The notes below the pieces were generated by a model. That model saw nothing but the letters and a program-made list of their open reading frames with translations, was not told the origin of the DNA and made no database searches. This document shows, in pieces, positions 33,661 through 42,966 of a DNA stretch of 64,000 bases. Position 1 is the first letter of the stretch, and each line of letters opens with the position of its first letter. The DNA is from Archangium violaceum (GTDB lineage: Bacteria > Myxococcota > Myxococcia > Myxococcales > Myxococcaceae). The position numbers and the translations under genes are program-made. The stretch spans positions 5,624,001 through 5,688,000 of the forward strand of contig NZ_CP069396.1 of assembly GCF_016887565.1 (NCBI RefSeq), given 5' to 3'.

Positions 33661-36600
33661 TTACCGTCCGAACTGGCTGACGAAGAGGGTGACGTCGTTG
33701 TCGCTCACGGAGCTGTCGGCATCGAGGTCCGCGGTCGTGTCGAAGGCCGGCTGGCTCGAATCATTGCCGTACGCCTGGGCCATCAGACCCATGTCCTCAC
33801 CGTCCACGATGCCGTCGCCATTGAGGTCGCCGGTGTAGACGATGACGGTGGCCGTGGCGCTCGTGGCCTTGTGCGCGTTGCTGGTGGCGCCGATGTGGCA
33901 GACGCCAGGGTTCGTGGCGGCCGAGTACGCACCGGCGGCGGTGATGGCGCCGCAGGTGTTTCCCTCCTTCACGGCCCAGCTCACCGACGTGTCGAACGCA
34001 TTCTCCACGCTCACGGAGAAGCTGGCCGTGCCGCCCACCGCCACCACCACCCGGGCGGGAGAGACGGTCAGGTAGGGCTGCGTGAACTCGAACGTGGTCG
34101 TCCCCTCGCCGGAGTGGCCATAGGCGTCGTACGCCAGCGCCTTCACCGTGTGCTGGCCCTCGGCCAACAGGGCGGCCTTGTAGACGAACTCGTAGGACGG
34201 AGCGTAGCCCCGGCCCACGGGGGCTCCGTCCACGTAGTACTCCACGTGGGCGATGCCCGTGTCATCGCTGGCGTCGACCTGGAACTTGAAGAGCTCGAAC
34301 CGGGCATCCACGCTGACGGCGTTGACGGTCGGCGCGTTCGTGTCGTCCGTCCTGGTGTTGGCGATGGTGAAGGCCACCTCCTCCTGGGACTCGTTGCCCA
34401 CCGAGTCCTTCGCCTTGACCACCAGCGTGTGAGGGCCATTGGACAGGCTGGTCGCATCGAACGGAAGCTGGTAGGTGCCGGCCGCCGGATCGACGCGCTC
34501 GGCCGCGGGGTTGCCGTCCACGAGGAACTCGAGCTTCGACGTCCAGACGTTGTCGCTCACGGTGGCGTTGAGCAGGATCGTCCCGTACGAGCCATCCACC
34601 GAGGCGGTGAGCGCCGGGGGCTGCACGTCCGTGGCGGACGAGACGTGGAGCTCGACGTCATCGAGGAAGAAGAGCGAGTAGCCGCCCGGGAGCTGCGCGG
34701 CGACGAACTCGGACTCGAAGTAGAGCTGGATCGTCTGTCCCTTGTAGGCGCTCAGGTCGAAGCGGTGCGGGACGTAGTCGTCGCTGGAATCCAGGTTCGA
34801 GTACGTCGCGAGCGTCTTCAGATCCGTGCCGGCGGAGTCGCGCACCTTGACCTTGAACGTGTCGTGCGCCTTGCCGTCGGAGAACGCGCTGCTGAGGGCC
34901 GACAGCCAGAAGCTGTAGATGGCCGACGTGGCGTTGGCCGGGATGGTGACGGTCTGGCGCAGGCTCGACTTGCCCGGTCCCCGGTCACCCCGGAAGAGGA
35001 TGTAGATCAGGCCCTCGTGCGAGAAGCCGCTGTAGAAGCCGATCGACCCGGTCCGGTTCGTGGCAAGGGACCAGATCGGGGTGGTGTAGTTCTCGAAGCT
35101 CGGGTTGCGGACGAGCTGGCTGCGGGTGGTGTCGAGGGCGAAGCGCACCGTGGACGAGTCCGTCGTGTTGCCGGCCGCGTCCGTGGCCCGGGCCACGAGG
35201 GTGTGAAGGCCGTTGGCCAGCGTGGAGAGCTTCACGAGCTTGGAGAACGACCCGGCCGACTGTCCCAGGGACTGCCCGTCCAGGATGAACTCGACGGCAT
35301 CGACGTGGCCGTTGTCCGAGACGTCCGCGGAGAGCTCCACCAGGCTGTCGGAGGTGGTGACATGGGCCACCACGGACGGGGGCGCGGCGTCGCGCGAGTC
35401 GATGACGCGCAGGGAGAAGTCGTCGACGTAGAAGCTGGTGGCGTTCTGCGCGTCCTCGTTGCCCTCCAGGTACACGCGGATGGTCTGGCCCGCGTACGCG
35501 CTGAGGTCGAAGCTGCGCTGCACGTACCCGAGCGTGGCGTCCAGGTTGGACCAGGTGGCGAGCGTCTCCAGCACCTCGCCCGAGGTGTCACGCACCTGCA
35601 GCACGAGCGTGTCCCTGGCCGCGGTGCCCGGCTCCTCGGTCTCCAGCTTCATCCAGAAGGTCAGCGAGGTGCGCGCGGCGTCCGCCGGGATGGTGACGTC
35701 CTGGTGCAGGTTGTCCATGTGCGCTTCGCCATAGCCGTTGAGCCAGGACAGGCCGTAGCCGGTGCGCGCGATGTCGACGGGGTAGTTGATGTTGCCGGGG
35801 GGACCCTCCTCCCAACCCTGGCTGTCGCTCTCGAAGCCGGGGTTCTGGAGGAGCTGGGAGAAGCGGTTGGCCACCGTGAAGGTGAAGGTCTCCGACTGGG
35901 TGTAGTTGCCCGCCGAGTCGTGGGCCACCACGTAGAGCTCGCGCTGCCCGTTGTCGAGCGTGGAGACATCGAGCGGGATGCTGAAGGGCAGCGAGGTGTC
36001 CGTGCCCAGCAGGATGCCATCGACGTAGAACTCCACCCGCTTCACGCCCACGTTGTCCGTGGCCGTCGCGTTCAGCTGGAGGAGGGGGGCGTTGCCCGAG
36101 ACGCTCGCGATGGCCGACGGAGGCGTCCGGTCGTCATAGGTGCCGCCGGTGTAGCCCACGTTGATGGCGGCGAAGGCGTTCTGCACCGCGCGGTACTCGT
36201 TGGACTGGGAGCCGAAGAGATCCGCCGCCGCCTCGAGGCTGGCCGTGCGGGCCATGTTGTAGTTGGCCGACGGGTACAGGTAGACGGTGATGGCCCGGTA
36301 CCAGATGGCCGCGGCCTTGTCGTTGCCGATGCCCGTCATGCCGGCAGGCAGGAAGTCGCTGGCGTAGTCGTCGGGCGTGTCCGTCTTCTTCTTGGCGCCC
36401 TGGGACAGGAAGTAGAAGGCCCGGTTCATCGGCCCGCTGCTGAAGTGGACGTCGATGCTGGCGAGGCCGGGATACCAGGCATCCACGCTCACGCCGTCCT
36501 TGCTCGGCTTGTACATGTAGCGCATGGGCGAATCGGAGAGATCCTCGCCCATGGTCCAGTTGGCGCCGGTGTCGCCGATGGTGTTGCCCCGACCATTGCG

Positions 36601-37890
36601 CACCCAGAACTCCGTCATGGTGCCGAAGATGTCGGAGTTGGCCTCGTTCAGACCGCCGGACTCGCCGGCGTAGATGAGCTGGGCCGTCTGGGACATGACG
36701 CCGTGGCTCAGCTCGTGGGCGGCCACGTCCAGCGAGTTCAGGGACTTGGCGCCGCCGGGCTCCGGGTAGGAGCCGTCGCCGTAGCTCATGCAGAAGCAGC
36801 CACCGCTCCAGAAGGCGTTGTCGTAGAGGTTGGCGACGTGCACCCGGTTGTAGGTGGGGGTGCCGCGGTCATCGATGCCGTTGCGGCCGTGGATCTTCTT
36901 GAAGTAGTCCCACGTCACCTGCAGGCCGAAGTGCGCGTCCACGGCGGCCGTCTGGCCGTTGGCGTTGCGCGTGGGCCCGCCATCCTCGTAGTTGTTCCCG
37001 TCGCCCCAGGCGTTGTCGGCGTCGATGTAGGGGTAAAGCGTGGCGGGCAGGCCGAGGTCCACCCGGGCGTGATTCACGTCATAGGTGCGGTTGCCCTCGC
37101 CGGAGCTGCGCGTCGTATCGCGCAGCTCGTAGGTGCCGTCGGGCAGCTGCCAGGTATCGAGCTGCACCTCGCCGCTGTACTGCGAGAGGCCCTTGCCGAC
37201 GGCCGCGGCCGTCTGCAGCGAGTTCCACCGCTTGAGCACCGTGCCGGTGCGCGCGTCGAGCAGGAAGTCCGTGTGGACGATGCCGTCCTGGGGGTTGTCC
37301 AGCTCGGTGTGCACGTGCCAGGCGAGCCGGTAGCCCGTCACCTCCTCGGAGAAGTCCGCCGCGTTCAGCTCCGCGTAGGGCTTGTCCGCCAGCTTCACCC
37401 GCCGCGTCTGGGGATAGATGACGAGCTCGGCCTTGGGCTCGGTGCCCAGGAGGCCGCGCGAGGCCAGCTCCAGGGTGGCCAGGGAGATGGCGCTCGCCGC
37501 GTCCACCGTCGGCCGCATGCCCACGCGGATGCCCGCGCGCAGGCCCTGCTTCGTCACCGGCAGGCTGAAGCCAGCCTGGCTCATGTGCGTGATGGCCATG
37601 GCACCCCACACCGGCACGCCCTGGTGGAGCTGCTGGAAGTGGGCATGGGTCTGACCGAAGCGATCCGTATGGGCGCCCGCCAGCTTGAAGTCATCCTCGG
37701 GCTTCAGTCCGAGGTCGCGGCGCTCGGCCTTGAGGAGCGCGAGGGATTCCGCCACGCGTGACGGCTCCCGGGCTCGCAACTGCAGCAGCGAGGACTGGGA
37801 GAGCGGGGTGAGTTTTTCACCCGCGAGGGAGGGGCCCGCCGTCAGGAGCGCGGCGAGAAGCAGGGGCCAGCGTGGCCACAGCATGGACAT
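33661..37890 (-). CDS. Large secreted M4 (thermolysin-type) metallopeptidase with Ig/jelly-roll modules and dockerin-like end
   Basis: The start at 37888-37890 gives 1409 residues with a signal peptide (MSMLWPRWPLLLAALLTAGP). Residues about 25-230 are the FTP/PepSY propeptide. The catalytic domain (about 270-590) has the zinc site AAHELSHGVMS (His392, Glu393, His396) and GGLNEANSD (Glu416), then DVHFSSGPMNRAFYFL with the late active-site His. Then follow repeated units of Ig-like (VEFYVDG, VEFILDG, LEFLVDG) and jelly-roll modules (DVTIPADAARTSLTFWMKLE; TIPANATSAIYSFWL). The last about 58 residues (DLNGDGIVDGEDMGLMAQAY; DLDADSSVSDNDVTLFVSQF) form two calcium-loop dockerin type I segments. Extracellular proteolysis is certain enough; the dockerin suggests attachment to a partner, possibly the adjacent lipoprotein. 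Confidence 0.92.
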   Translation of the reverse strand: MSMLWPRWPLLLAALLTAGPSLAGEKLTPLSQSSLLQLRAREPSRVAESLALLKAERRDLGLKPEDDFKLAGAHTDRFGQTHAHFQQLHQGVPVWGAMAITHMSQAGFSLPVTKQGLRAGIRVGMRPTVDAASAISLATLELASRGLLGTEPKAELVIYPQTRRVKLADKPYAELNAADFSEEVTGYRLAWHVHTELDNPQDGIVHTDFLLDARTGTVLKRWNSLQTAAAVGKGLSQYSGEVQLDTWQLPDGTYELRDTTRSSGEGNRTYDVNHARVDLGLPATLYPYIDADNAWGDGNNYEDGGPTRNANGQTAAVDAHFGLQVTWDYFKKIHGRNGIDDRGTPTYNRVHVANLYDNAFWSGGCFCMSYGDGSYPEPGGAKSLNSLDVAAHELSHGVMSQTAQLIYAGESGGLNEANSDIFGTMTEFWVRNGRGNTIGDTGANWTMGEDLSDSPMRYMYKPSKDGVSVDAWYPGLASIDVHFSSGPMNRAFYFLSQGAKKKTDTPDDYASDFLPAGMTGIGNDKAAAIWYRAITVYLYPSANYNMARTASLEAAADLFGSQSNEYRAVQNAFAAINVGYTGGTYDDRTPPSAIASVSGNAPLLQLNATATDNVGVKRVEFYVDGILLGTDTSLPFSIPLDVSTLDNGQRELYVVAHDSAGNYTQSETFTFTVANRFSQLLQNPGFESDSQGWEEGPPGNINYPVDIARTGYGLSWLNGYGEAHMDNLHQDVTIPADAARTSLTFWMKLETEEPGTAARDTLVLQVRDTSGEVLETLATWSNLDATLGYVQRSFDLSAYAGQTIRVYLEGNEDAQNATSFYVDDFSLRVIDSRDAAPPSVVAHVTTSDSLVELSADVSDNGHVDAVEFILDGQSLGQSAGSFSKLVKLSTLANGLHTLVARATDAAGNTTDSSTVRFALDTTRSQLVRNPSFENYTTPIWSLATNRTGSIGFYSGFSHEGLIYILFRGDRGPGKSSLRQTVTIPANATSAIYSFWLSALSSAFSDGKAHDTFKVKVRDSAGTDLKTLATYSNLDSSDDYVPHRFDLSAYKGQTIQLYFESEFVAAQLPGGYSLFFLDDVELHVSSATDVQPPALTASVDGSYGTILLNATVSDNVWTSKLEFLVDGNPAAERVDPAAGTYQLPFDATSLSNGPHTLVVKAKDSVGNESQEEVAFTIANTRTDDTNAPTVNAVSVDARFELFKFQVDASDDTGIAHVEYYVDGAPVGRGYAPSYEFVYKAALLAEGQHTVKALAYDAYGHSGEGTTTFEFTQPYLTVSPARVVVAVGGTASFSVSVENAFDTSVSWAVKEGNTCGAITAAGAYSAATNPGVCHIGATSNAHKATSATATVIVYTGDLNGDGIVDGEDMGLMAQAYGNDSSQPAFDTTADLDADSSVSDNDVTLFVSQFGR

Positions 37891-38033
37891 ATGGGGAACT
37901 CCACCGGACTGCATCAAGGGAGAGTCCCGGTCGGATGACACTTGCTGGGGGGAGCGTCAGCGGCCGGGGATGCTCGCGTCGCTGGAGTTGGAGGGGTCCA
38001 ACTGGCCAGCGCAGCGGGGGCGAGCATACCCAA

Positions 38034-38055
38034 ACGTTAATTAATTTAAAATCGC
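38034..38055 (-). promoter_or_regulatory. AT-rich island in the promoter region of the M4 peptidase operon
   Basis: The gap 37891-38184 is about 300 bases long and contains no gene. It holds a marked AT-rich stretch (gttaattaatttaaaat) about 150 bases upstream of the peptidase start, exceptional in this GC-rich window. It may be an UP-like element or a binding site; no clear -35/-10 pair was found. Confidence 0.3.
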
Positions 38056-38184
38056 ACCGGACCCCCGAGGCGGCCGATCGGCCACACACAAAATCAAGGG
38101 TGTCCTGAATTCCGGTTGGATTCTCAGCCGCCGGAATCCCGTGAGGTCTGGAATCCCGCCGAGCCGTGCGCGATCAGGCCGCGC

Positions 38185-41010
38185 TCAACGCCCCGCGAAG
38201 CGGTTGACGAGGTTGGCCAGCGACATCACCAGCTCCGTCGGATCGACGGGTTTGGGCACGTGCACCTGGAAGCCGGCGGCCAGGGCGCGCGTCCTGTCCT
38301 CCAGCCGGGTGAAGGCGGTGAGGGCGGCAGCGGGCACCTGACCTCCGCGCTCCGGGGGGAGGGCACGCACCCGGCGGATGAGCGCGTAGCCATCCTCGCC
38401 TGGCATGCCGATGTCCGAGACGAGCAGAGACGGCGGGGTGCGCACCAGGGACTCGAAGGCCTCGGCCACGCAGGTGGCGACCGTCACCTCCGCCTTGCGC
38501 TCCTCCAGCAGCGTCCGGAGCAGCTCGCGGGTGTCCAGCTCGTCGTCCACCACCAATACGCGCACGCCGGACAGCTCGGGCAGGTGCTGCTCGGGCACCA
38601 GCAGGCTCGAGGGCAGCGCCGTGGCGTGCGTGCCGGACAGCGGCAACCGCACGGTGAAGCGCGAGCCGCGGCCCGCGCCCTCACTGTGCACCTGGACGGT
38701 GCCGCCGTGCAGCTCCACCAGGTGGCGCACGATGGCCAGCCCCAGGCCGAGGCCCCCATGGCGGCGGGTGGTACTGCCGTCCGCCTGGCGGAAGCGCTCG
38801 AAGACGTGGGGGAGGAACTCGGGGGCGATGCCCTGGCCCGAGTCGGTCACCTCCAGCTCCGCGTGCATCCCCGCGCGCCGCAGCCGCGCCGTCACCCGGC
38901 CTCCCTCGGGTGTGAACTTGAGGGCGTTGGTGAAGAGGTTCCAGGCCACCTGCTGCAGCCGATGAGCGTCTCCCCGCACGGTGCCCACGCCGGCCTCCAG
39001 ATGGGACTCGAGCTGGATGTCCCGGGCCGCCGCCGTGGGGCGCACCGCGTCCAGCGCCGCCTCCACCACGCAGCCCAGCTCCACCGGCTGCGCCTCCAGG
39101 CGCATCCTCCCGGCGACGATGCGCGAGATGTCCAGCAGATCATCGACGATCTGCGCCTGGGCCCGGGCACTGCGCTCCACCGTCTCCAGGGCGCGCGCCT
39201 GCTTGTCGGGCGGGAGCGCGCTGCCGCGCAGGATGCTGGTCCACCCGAGGATGGCCGTGAGCGGGGTGCGCAGCTCGTGCGAGACGGTGGCCAGGAAGTC
39301 GTCCTTGGCGCGGTTGGCCTCCTCGGCCCGATCGCGCTCCTCGCGGGCCAGCTCGAAGAGGCGCGCGTGCTCCACGGTGATGGCGATCCGGTGGGCCAGC
39401 TCCTCGGCCATCCGGAGATCTTCGGCGTCATGGGGGCGGTACCCTTCGCCCGCCGCCACGACGAGCACGCCGAAGGCGCGCCCCTCCAGGGTCAGGGGCA
39501 CCCCGAGGCCCCTCAGGCCCATGAAGGCGCGCCGCAGCTCCCTCCGGGCCTCGTCCGGCTCCGAGGCGAGCGCCTCCTCGGTGAGGGCGGGGATGAGGTC
39601 GGGCCGGCCGCTCTCCAGCACCGCGTGGGGCCCATGGGGCACGTCCTCCAGGGACCGGCCCGCCTTGCGCAGCCGCAGGGCGCGGACGGGGTCCACGTCC
39701 GTGAAGGCCACCCGTGTGAGGGAGCCCTGGCCCTCGCGCAGGTAGATGCCGCACCACTCGCCGAAGCGCGGCACCAGGCTCCGGGTGAGGCGCTCCAGGG
39801 CCTGGCGCAGCTCCAGGGTGGAGGAGAGCGCGGCACTGGCCTCGGAGAGGAGCTCCAACGCCTGGCGCGCGCGCCGCTGCGCGGTGATGTCGGTGATGGT
39901 GCCCACCCACTCGCGCACGGAGCCGTCCAGCTCCATCACTGGAACGCCGCGCGACACCACCGGAGTGTACGTGCCGTCCTCACGGCGCAGGCGGTACTCC
40001 ACCTCATAGAGGCCGCGGGTGGAGAAGGCGCGCTTCCACGCCGCCGAGGCCCGGGCCCTGTCCTCGGGGTGGATGGCGTCCAGCCACCCGGTGCCGCTGC
40101 GCCACTTCTCGTAGGACTGGCCGGTGAAGCCGCACCAGGTGGGTGAGTCCTCCTGGAAGACGCCCGAGGCGTCCGTCGTCCAGAGGATGGTGGACGTGGC
40201 CACCACCAGCGAGCGGAAGCGGGCCTCGCTGCGGCTCAGGTCCTCCGCCAGCCGCTCCGCCCTCCAGCGCGCGCGCACCAGGTCCGTCACCTCGAAGGCG
40301 AACGCGGCCACGCCGTCCACCCGGCCCACCGCGTTGCGCAGCGGCTGGCAGGTGAGGTGGAAGAGGCGCTCCTCTTGCCGGCCCCTGGCGCCCTCCACCC
40401 TCAGGGGCACCTGCTCGAGGATGAAGGGCGTACCGGTGACATAGACGCGGTCCAGCACCTCCAGCAGCCCCTGGCCCTCCAGCTCCGGCAGGGCGTCGCG
40501 GGCGGGCTGGCCGGCCATCTCCCGCCCTCCATGGAGCTGCCGGTGGCGCGGATTGGACAGCTCGAAGACGTGCTGGGGCCCGCGGGTGACGAAGGCCACC
40601 GCCGGGGCGCTCATCACGAGCGCGTGCAGGCGCGCGTACTCGGTCTCCATCTGCTTGAGCGGCGTCACGTCCCGCAGGAAGACGAGCAGGCCTTCCTCGG
40701 AGGGGAACACCCGTGCCTCCAGCCAGGCTCCCAGGGGGACGATGTGCTCCTCCACCGTGGAGGGCACTCCCTGGCGGAGCGCGCTCTGGCATGCCCGGCC
40801 GAGCTCCGTCTCCTCCAAGTCCGGGAGCGCGTTCCACAAGCAGTGGCCCAGGAGCTCCTGCCGGGAGCGGCCCAGGATGCGTTCGGCGCTGACGTTGATG
40901 TAGGTGGGACGCTCCTGGACGTCGAGTACGAGCACGCCATCCGTGACGGCCTCGAGGAGCTGCTCGAGTCGTGGCGGCGCGGAGCGGTACGTGTCCGTCA
41001 GGGGAACCAT
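38185..41010 (-). CDS. Hybrid sensor histidine kinase: three PAS, GAF, HisKA, HATPase, receiver
   Basis: Start taken at ATG 41008-41010 (MVPLTDTYRSAPPRLEQLLE), 941 residues; upstream codons are open but lack support. No transmembrane helix, so cytosolic. PAS at about 15-125 (AVTDGVLVLDVQERPTYINV), PAS at about 130-245, PAS/PAC at about 255-380 (WVGTITDITAQRRA), GAF at about 405-555, HisKA with ATVSHELRTPLTAIL (His578), HATPase with NLFTNALKF, DSGQGIAPEFL and GGLGLGLAIVRH, and a C-terminal receiver (LVVDDELDTREL, LLVSDIGMPGEDG with phospho-acceptor Asp866, conserved Lys in VPKP). A multi-input phosphorelay protein; the output partner is not encoded nearby. Confidence 0.94.
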   Translation of the reverse strand: MVPLTDTYRSAPPRLEQLLEAVTDGVLVLDVQERPTYINVSAERILGRSRQELLGHCLWNALPDLEETELGRACQSALRQGVPSTVEEHIVPLGAWLEARVFPSEEGLLVFLRDVTPLKQMETEYARLHALVMSAPAVAFVTRGPQHVFELSNPRHRQLHGGREMAGQPARDALPELEGQGLLEVLDRVYVTGTPFILEQVPLRVEGARGRQEERLFHLTCQPLRNAVGRVDGVAAFAFEVTDLVRARWRAERLAEDLSRSEARFRSLVVATSTILWTTDASGVFQEDSPTWCGFTGQSYEKWRSGTGWLDAIHPEDRARASAAWKRAFSTRGLYEVEYRLRREDGTYTPVVSRGVPVMELDGSVREWVGTITDITAQRRARQALELLSEASAALSSTLELRQALERLTRSLVPRFGEWCGIYLREGQGSLTRVAFTDVDPVRALRLRKAGRSLEDVPHGPHAVLESGRPDLIPALTEEALASEPDEARRELRRAFMGLRGLGVPLTLEGRAFGVLVVAAGEGYRPHDAEDLRMAEELAHRIAITVEHARLFELAREERDRAEEANRAKDDFLATVSHELRTPLTAILGWTSILRGSALPPDKQARALETVERSARAQAQIVDDLLDISRIVAGRMRLEAQPVELGCVVEAALDAVRPTAAARDIQLESHLEAGVGTVRGDAHRLQQVAWNLFTNALKFTPEGGRVTARLRRAGMHAELEVTDSGQGIAPEFLPHVFERFRQADGSTTRRHGGLGLGLAIVRHLVELHGGTVQVHSEGAGRGSRFTVRLPLSGTHATALPSSLLVPEQHLPELSGVRVLVVDDELDTRELLRTLLEERKAEVTVATCVAEAFESLVRTPPSLLVSDIGMPGEDGYALIRRVRALPPERGGQVPAAALTAFTRLEDRTRALAAGFQVHVPKPVDPTELVMSLANLVNRFAGR

Positions 41011-41135
41011 GCGAGGGAGCGTGACAGGTTGACCACGCGACCGCCCGTCACCGCTCCGTTCCAGAGATCGACAGTGAACGTGCACCGTCGAGATTCTCAC
41101 GTCCCGACACGCCCAGCGTTGGATGCCCTACACGG

Positions 41136-42338
41136 TCAACCGAGCAGCGAGGCCACGAGGGCCGGCCAGTCAGTATTGGGCGGGAGGCGGCCCTCGGCAT
41201 GCTCGGGGCGGCCACCACCGCGTCCACCGGCGGCCTCGGCGGCGTGCTTGAGGAAGGCACCGCATCCGAAGCTGGAGCCACTGCCCCGGGTGATCAGCAC
41301 GGACACCCCCTCGGGCGAATGGCCCGCGAGCAGCACCACGGCCTCGGGATGGTTCGTGAGGCGCGCCGCGACGGAGCGCAGGTATTCGGGCGTGGCGCCC
41401 TCGAGCATCGCGACCACACGCCTGTCCGGGGAGCGCTCCAGTTGGGCGGCGAGCTCGGCGGCGGTGGACTCGGCGAGCTTCGCCCGGGCGGCGCCCAGGG
41501 CCTCGCGCACGTCGGTGAGATCCCTCCGCAGCTTGTCCACGGAGGCGGGCACGTCCAACGGTCCGCACGAGAAGGCCCGGCCGAGCGATCGCAACGTGCC
41601 GGCCTCGTTCCACAGCTCGCTCCGGGCGCGGCGGCCGGCGGAGAAGAGGACGCGGCCCTTGCCCTTGTAGCGCTCGACGCCCAGCACGCGCACCATGCCC
41701 ACCTGGGCCGAGCGCGTGCAGTGCGTACCGCCGCAGGGCGACACGTCGAAGTCGCCGACCTGCACCACGCGGATGTTCTCCGTCACCTTGGGCTTGCGGC
41801 GCAGCGGGAGCGTGGCCAGCTCCTCGGGCGTGGGGAAGAAGGCACGGATGGCGATGTCGTCGTCGATGATGGAGTTGACGAGCTCCTCCGCCTCGGCGAC
41901 GCGCCGCTCGTCGAGCACGTCCAGGTCCACGTCGATGGTGCACAGCGTCTCGCCCAGGCGCGAGGACACGGTCTGGGCGTTGGCCACGTCCACCAGCGCG
42001 CGAGACAGCATGTGCTGGCCGGTATGCAGCGCCATGTGCACGCGGCGGCGGATGCGGTCGATCTCTCCGGACAGCTCGGCGCCGACCTCGGGGAGCCGCG
42101 AGCCCTCGGGCGTCTCCAGCACGTGGTGCACCAGGCCCGCGTCATCCACCTGCACGTCGCGGATGGCGAGGCCGCCGAGCACGCCCCGGTCGGCCATCTG
42201 GCCACCGGCCTCGGGATAGAAGGCGGTGCGGTCGAGCACGACGGACGGCGCGCCATTCCACGTGCCATGCGCGAGGACGCGTCCGGTGAAGTGGAAGAGG
42301 AAGGGGTCGCTGAAGTAGAGGCGCTCGGTGGGAGTCAT
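41136..42338 (-). CDS. Alanyl-tRNA editing protein (AlaX-type) with DHHA1 domain
   Basis: 400 residues from the ATG at 42336-42338; a longer open frame upstream is a shadow. The protein is the editing half of alanyl-tRNA synthetase: an N-terminal beta-barrel (FYPEAGGQMADRGVLGG), the zinc-binding editing core with HTGQHMLSRAL (His105, His109) and SPCGGTHCTR (Cys202, His206), a coiled coil, and a C-terminal DHHA1 domain with a glycine-rich GGRGGGRPEHAEG. There is no aminoacylation domain. It clears Ser- or Gly-tRNA(Ala) in trans. It follows the small gene at 42395-42757 by 56 bases on the same strand. Confidence 0.92.
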   Translation of the reverse strand: MTPTERLYFSDPFLFHFTGRVLAHGTWNGAPSVVLDRTAFYPEAGGQMADRGVLGGLAIRDVQVDDAGLVHHVLETPEGSRLPEVGAELSGEIDRIRRRVHMALHTGQHMLSRALVDVANAQTVSSRLGETLCTIDVDLDVLDERRVAEAEELVNSIIDDDIAIRAFFPTPEELATLPLRRKPKVTENIRVVQVGDFDVSPCGGTHCTRSAQVGMVRVLGVERYKGKGRVLFSAGRRARSELWNEAGTLRSLGRAFSCGPLDVPASVDKLRRDLTDVREALGAARAKLAESTAAELAAQLERSPDRRVVAMLEGATPEYLRSVAARLTNHPEAVVLLAGHSPEGVSVLITRGSGSSFGCGAFLKHAAEAAGGRGGGRPEHAEGRLPPNTDWPALVASLLG

Positions 42339-42394
42339 GGCCGTGAAAGGGATAACACGCCGTGGAGGCGCGGGAGTCCGTGGAGGGGGCGGGG

Positions 42395-42757
42395 CTATTT
42401 GGGCCCGTAGCGCTGCTTGAGCTCGGCCATGGACAGGCCGCTCCACCGCGAGAGCAGCTCCACCACGTCGCGGGCGCGGATGAAGTGGAGGGTGTCCCCG
42501 GCGAACACGGAGAGGAACACGCCGCCGCACTGGGGCAGCTTCGCGCCGCTCGACTCGAGGTAGTCCACGAGGCGCGGCAGCGTGTAGTCGAGCAGCCAGG
42601 CGCGGACGTTCTCCTTCGGGAGGACGAGCTCGTAGCTGGTGGCTCCGGAGAGCTCGTCGCCCTCCTGGGCCCGGGTGCGTGAGATGGCCTGGTTGGCTTC
42701 GACGGCGGGGGCGCGATCGAAGGCGAGGCGGAGCAGTTCGTCGGTGGTGGCGTCCAT
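42395..42757 (-). CDS. Small hypothetical protein
   Basis: 120 residues from ATG 42755-42757, preceded by GGGAGAG on the minus strand; a longer in-frame start exists but lacks support. Mixed alpha/beta: TDELLRLAFDRAPAVEANQA, SYELVLPKENVRAWLLDYTL, PRLVDYLESSGAKL, GGVFLSVFAGDTLHFI. No signal or membrane helix. Family not recognised. It may share a transcript with the alanyl-tRNA editing gene downstream. Confidence 0.65.
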   Translation of the reverse strand: MDATTDELLRLAFDRAPAVEANQAISRTRAQEGDELSGATSYELVLPKENVRAWLLDYTLPRLVDYLESSGAKLPQCGGVFLSVFAGDTLHFIRARDVVELLSRWSGLSMAELKQRYGPK

Positions 42758-42966
42758 GAGCGGCTCTCCCGTGCCGATTCCCACCACGCGACTCGCGGAA
42801 GCGCAAGCGGTGAGTGGATTTCCAGCGCGCTCCCACCTCTTTGGGGCCCCCTCGGGGAAGCGACGGCCGTGCCCGCGCCAGCCCTCCTGACCGTCACTCC
42901 CTTTGTTCACATGGCACCAACGGGCAGGAGGCCACTTCCTGGATTCATTCCCATGGTCAACACACC

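Noticed and set aside
31570-37761. Very long open frame (2063 codons) on the plus strand opposite the lipoprotein and M4 peptidase genes
   Set aside because: It is antisense to two genes with signal peptides and recognisable domains, and its translation is a His/Arg/Gly/Val-rich string typical of GC-rich shadow frames.
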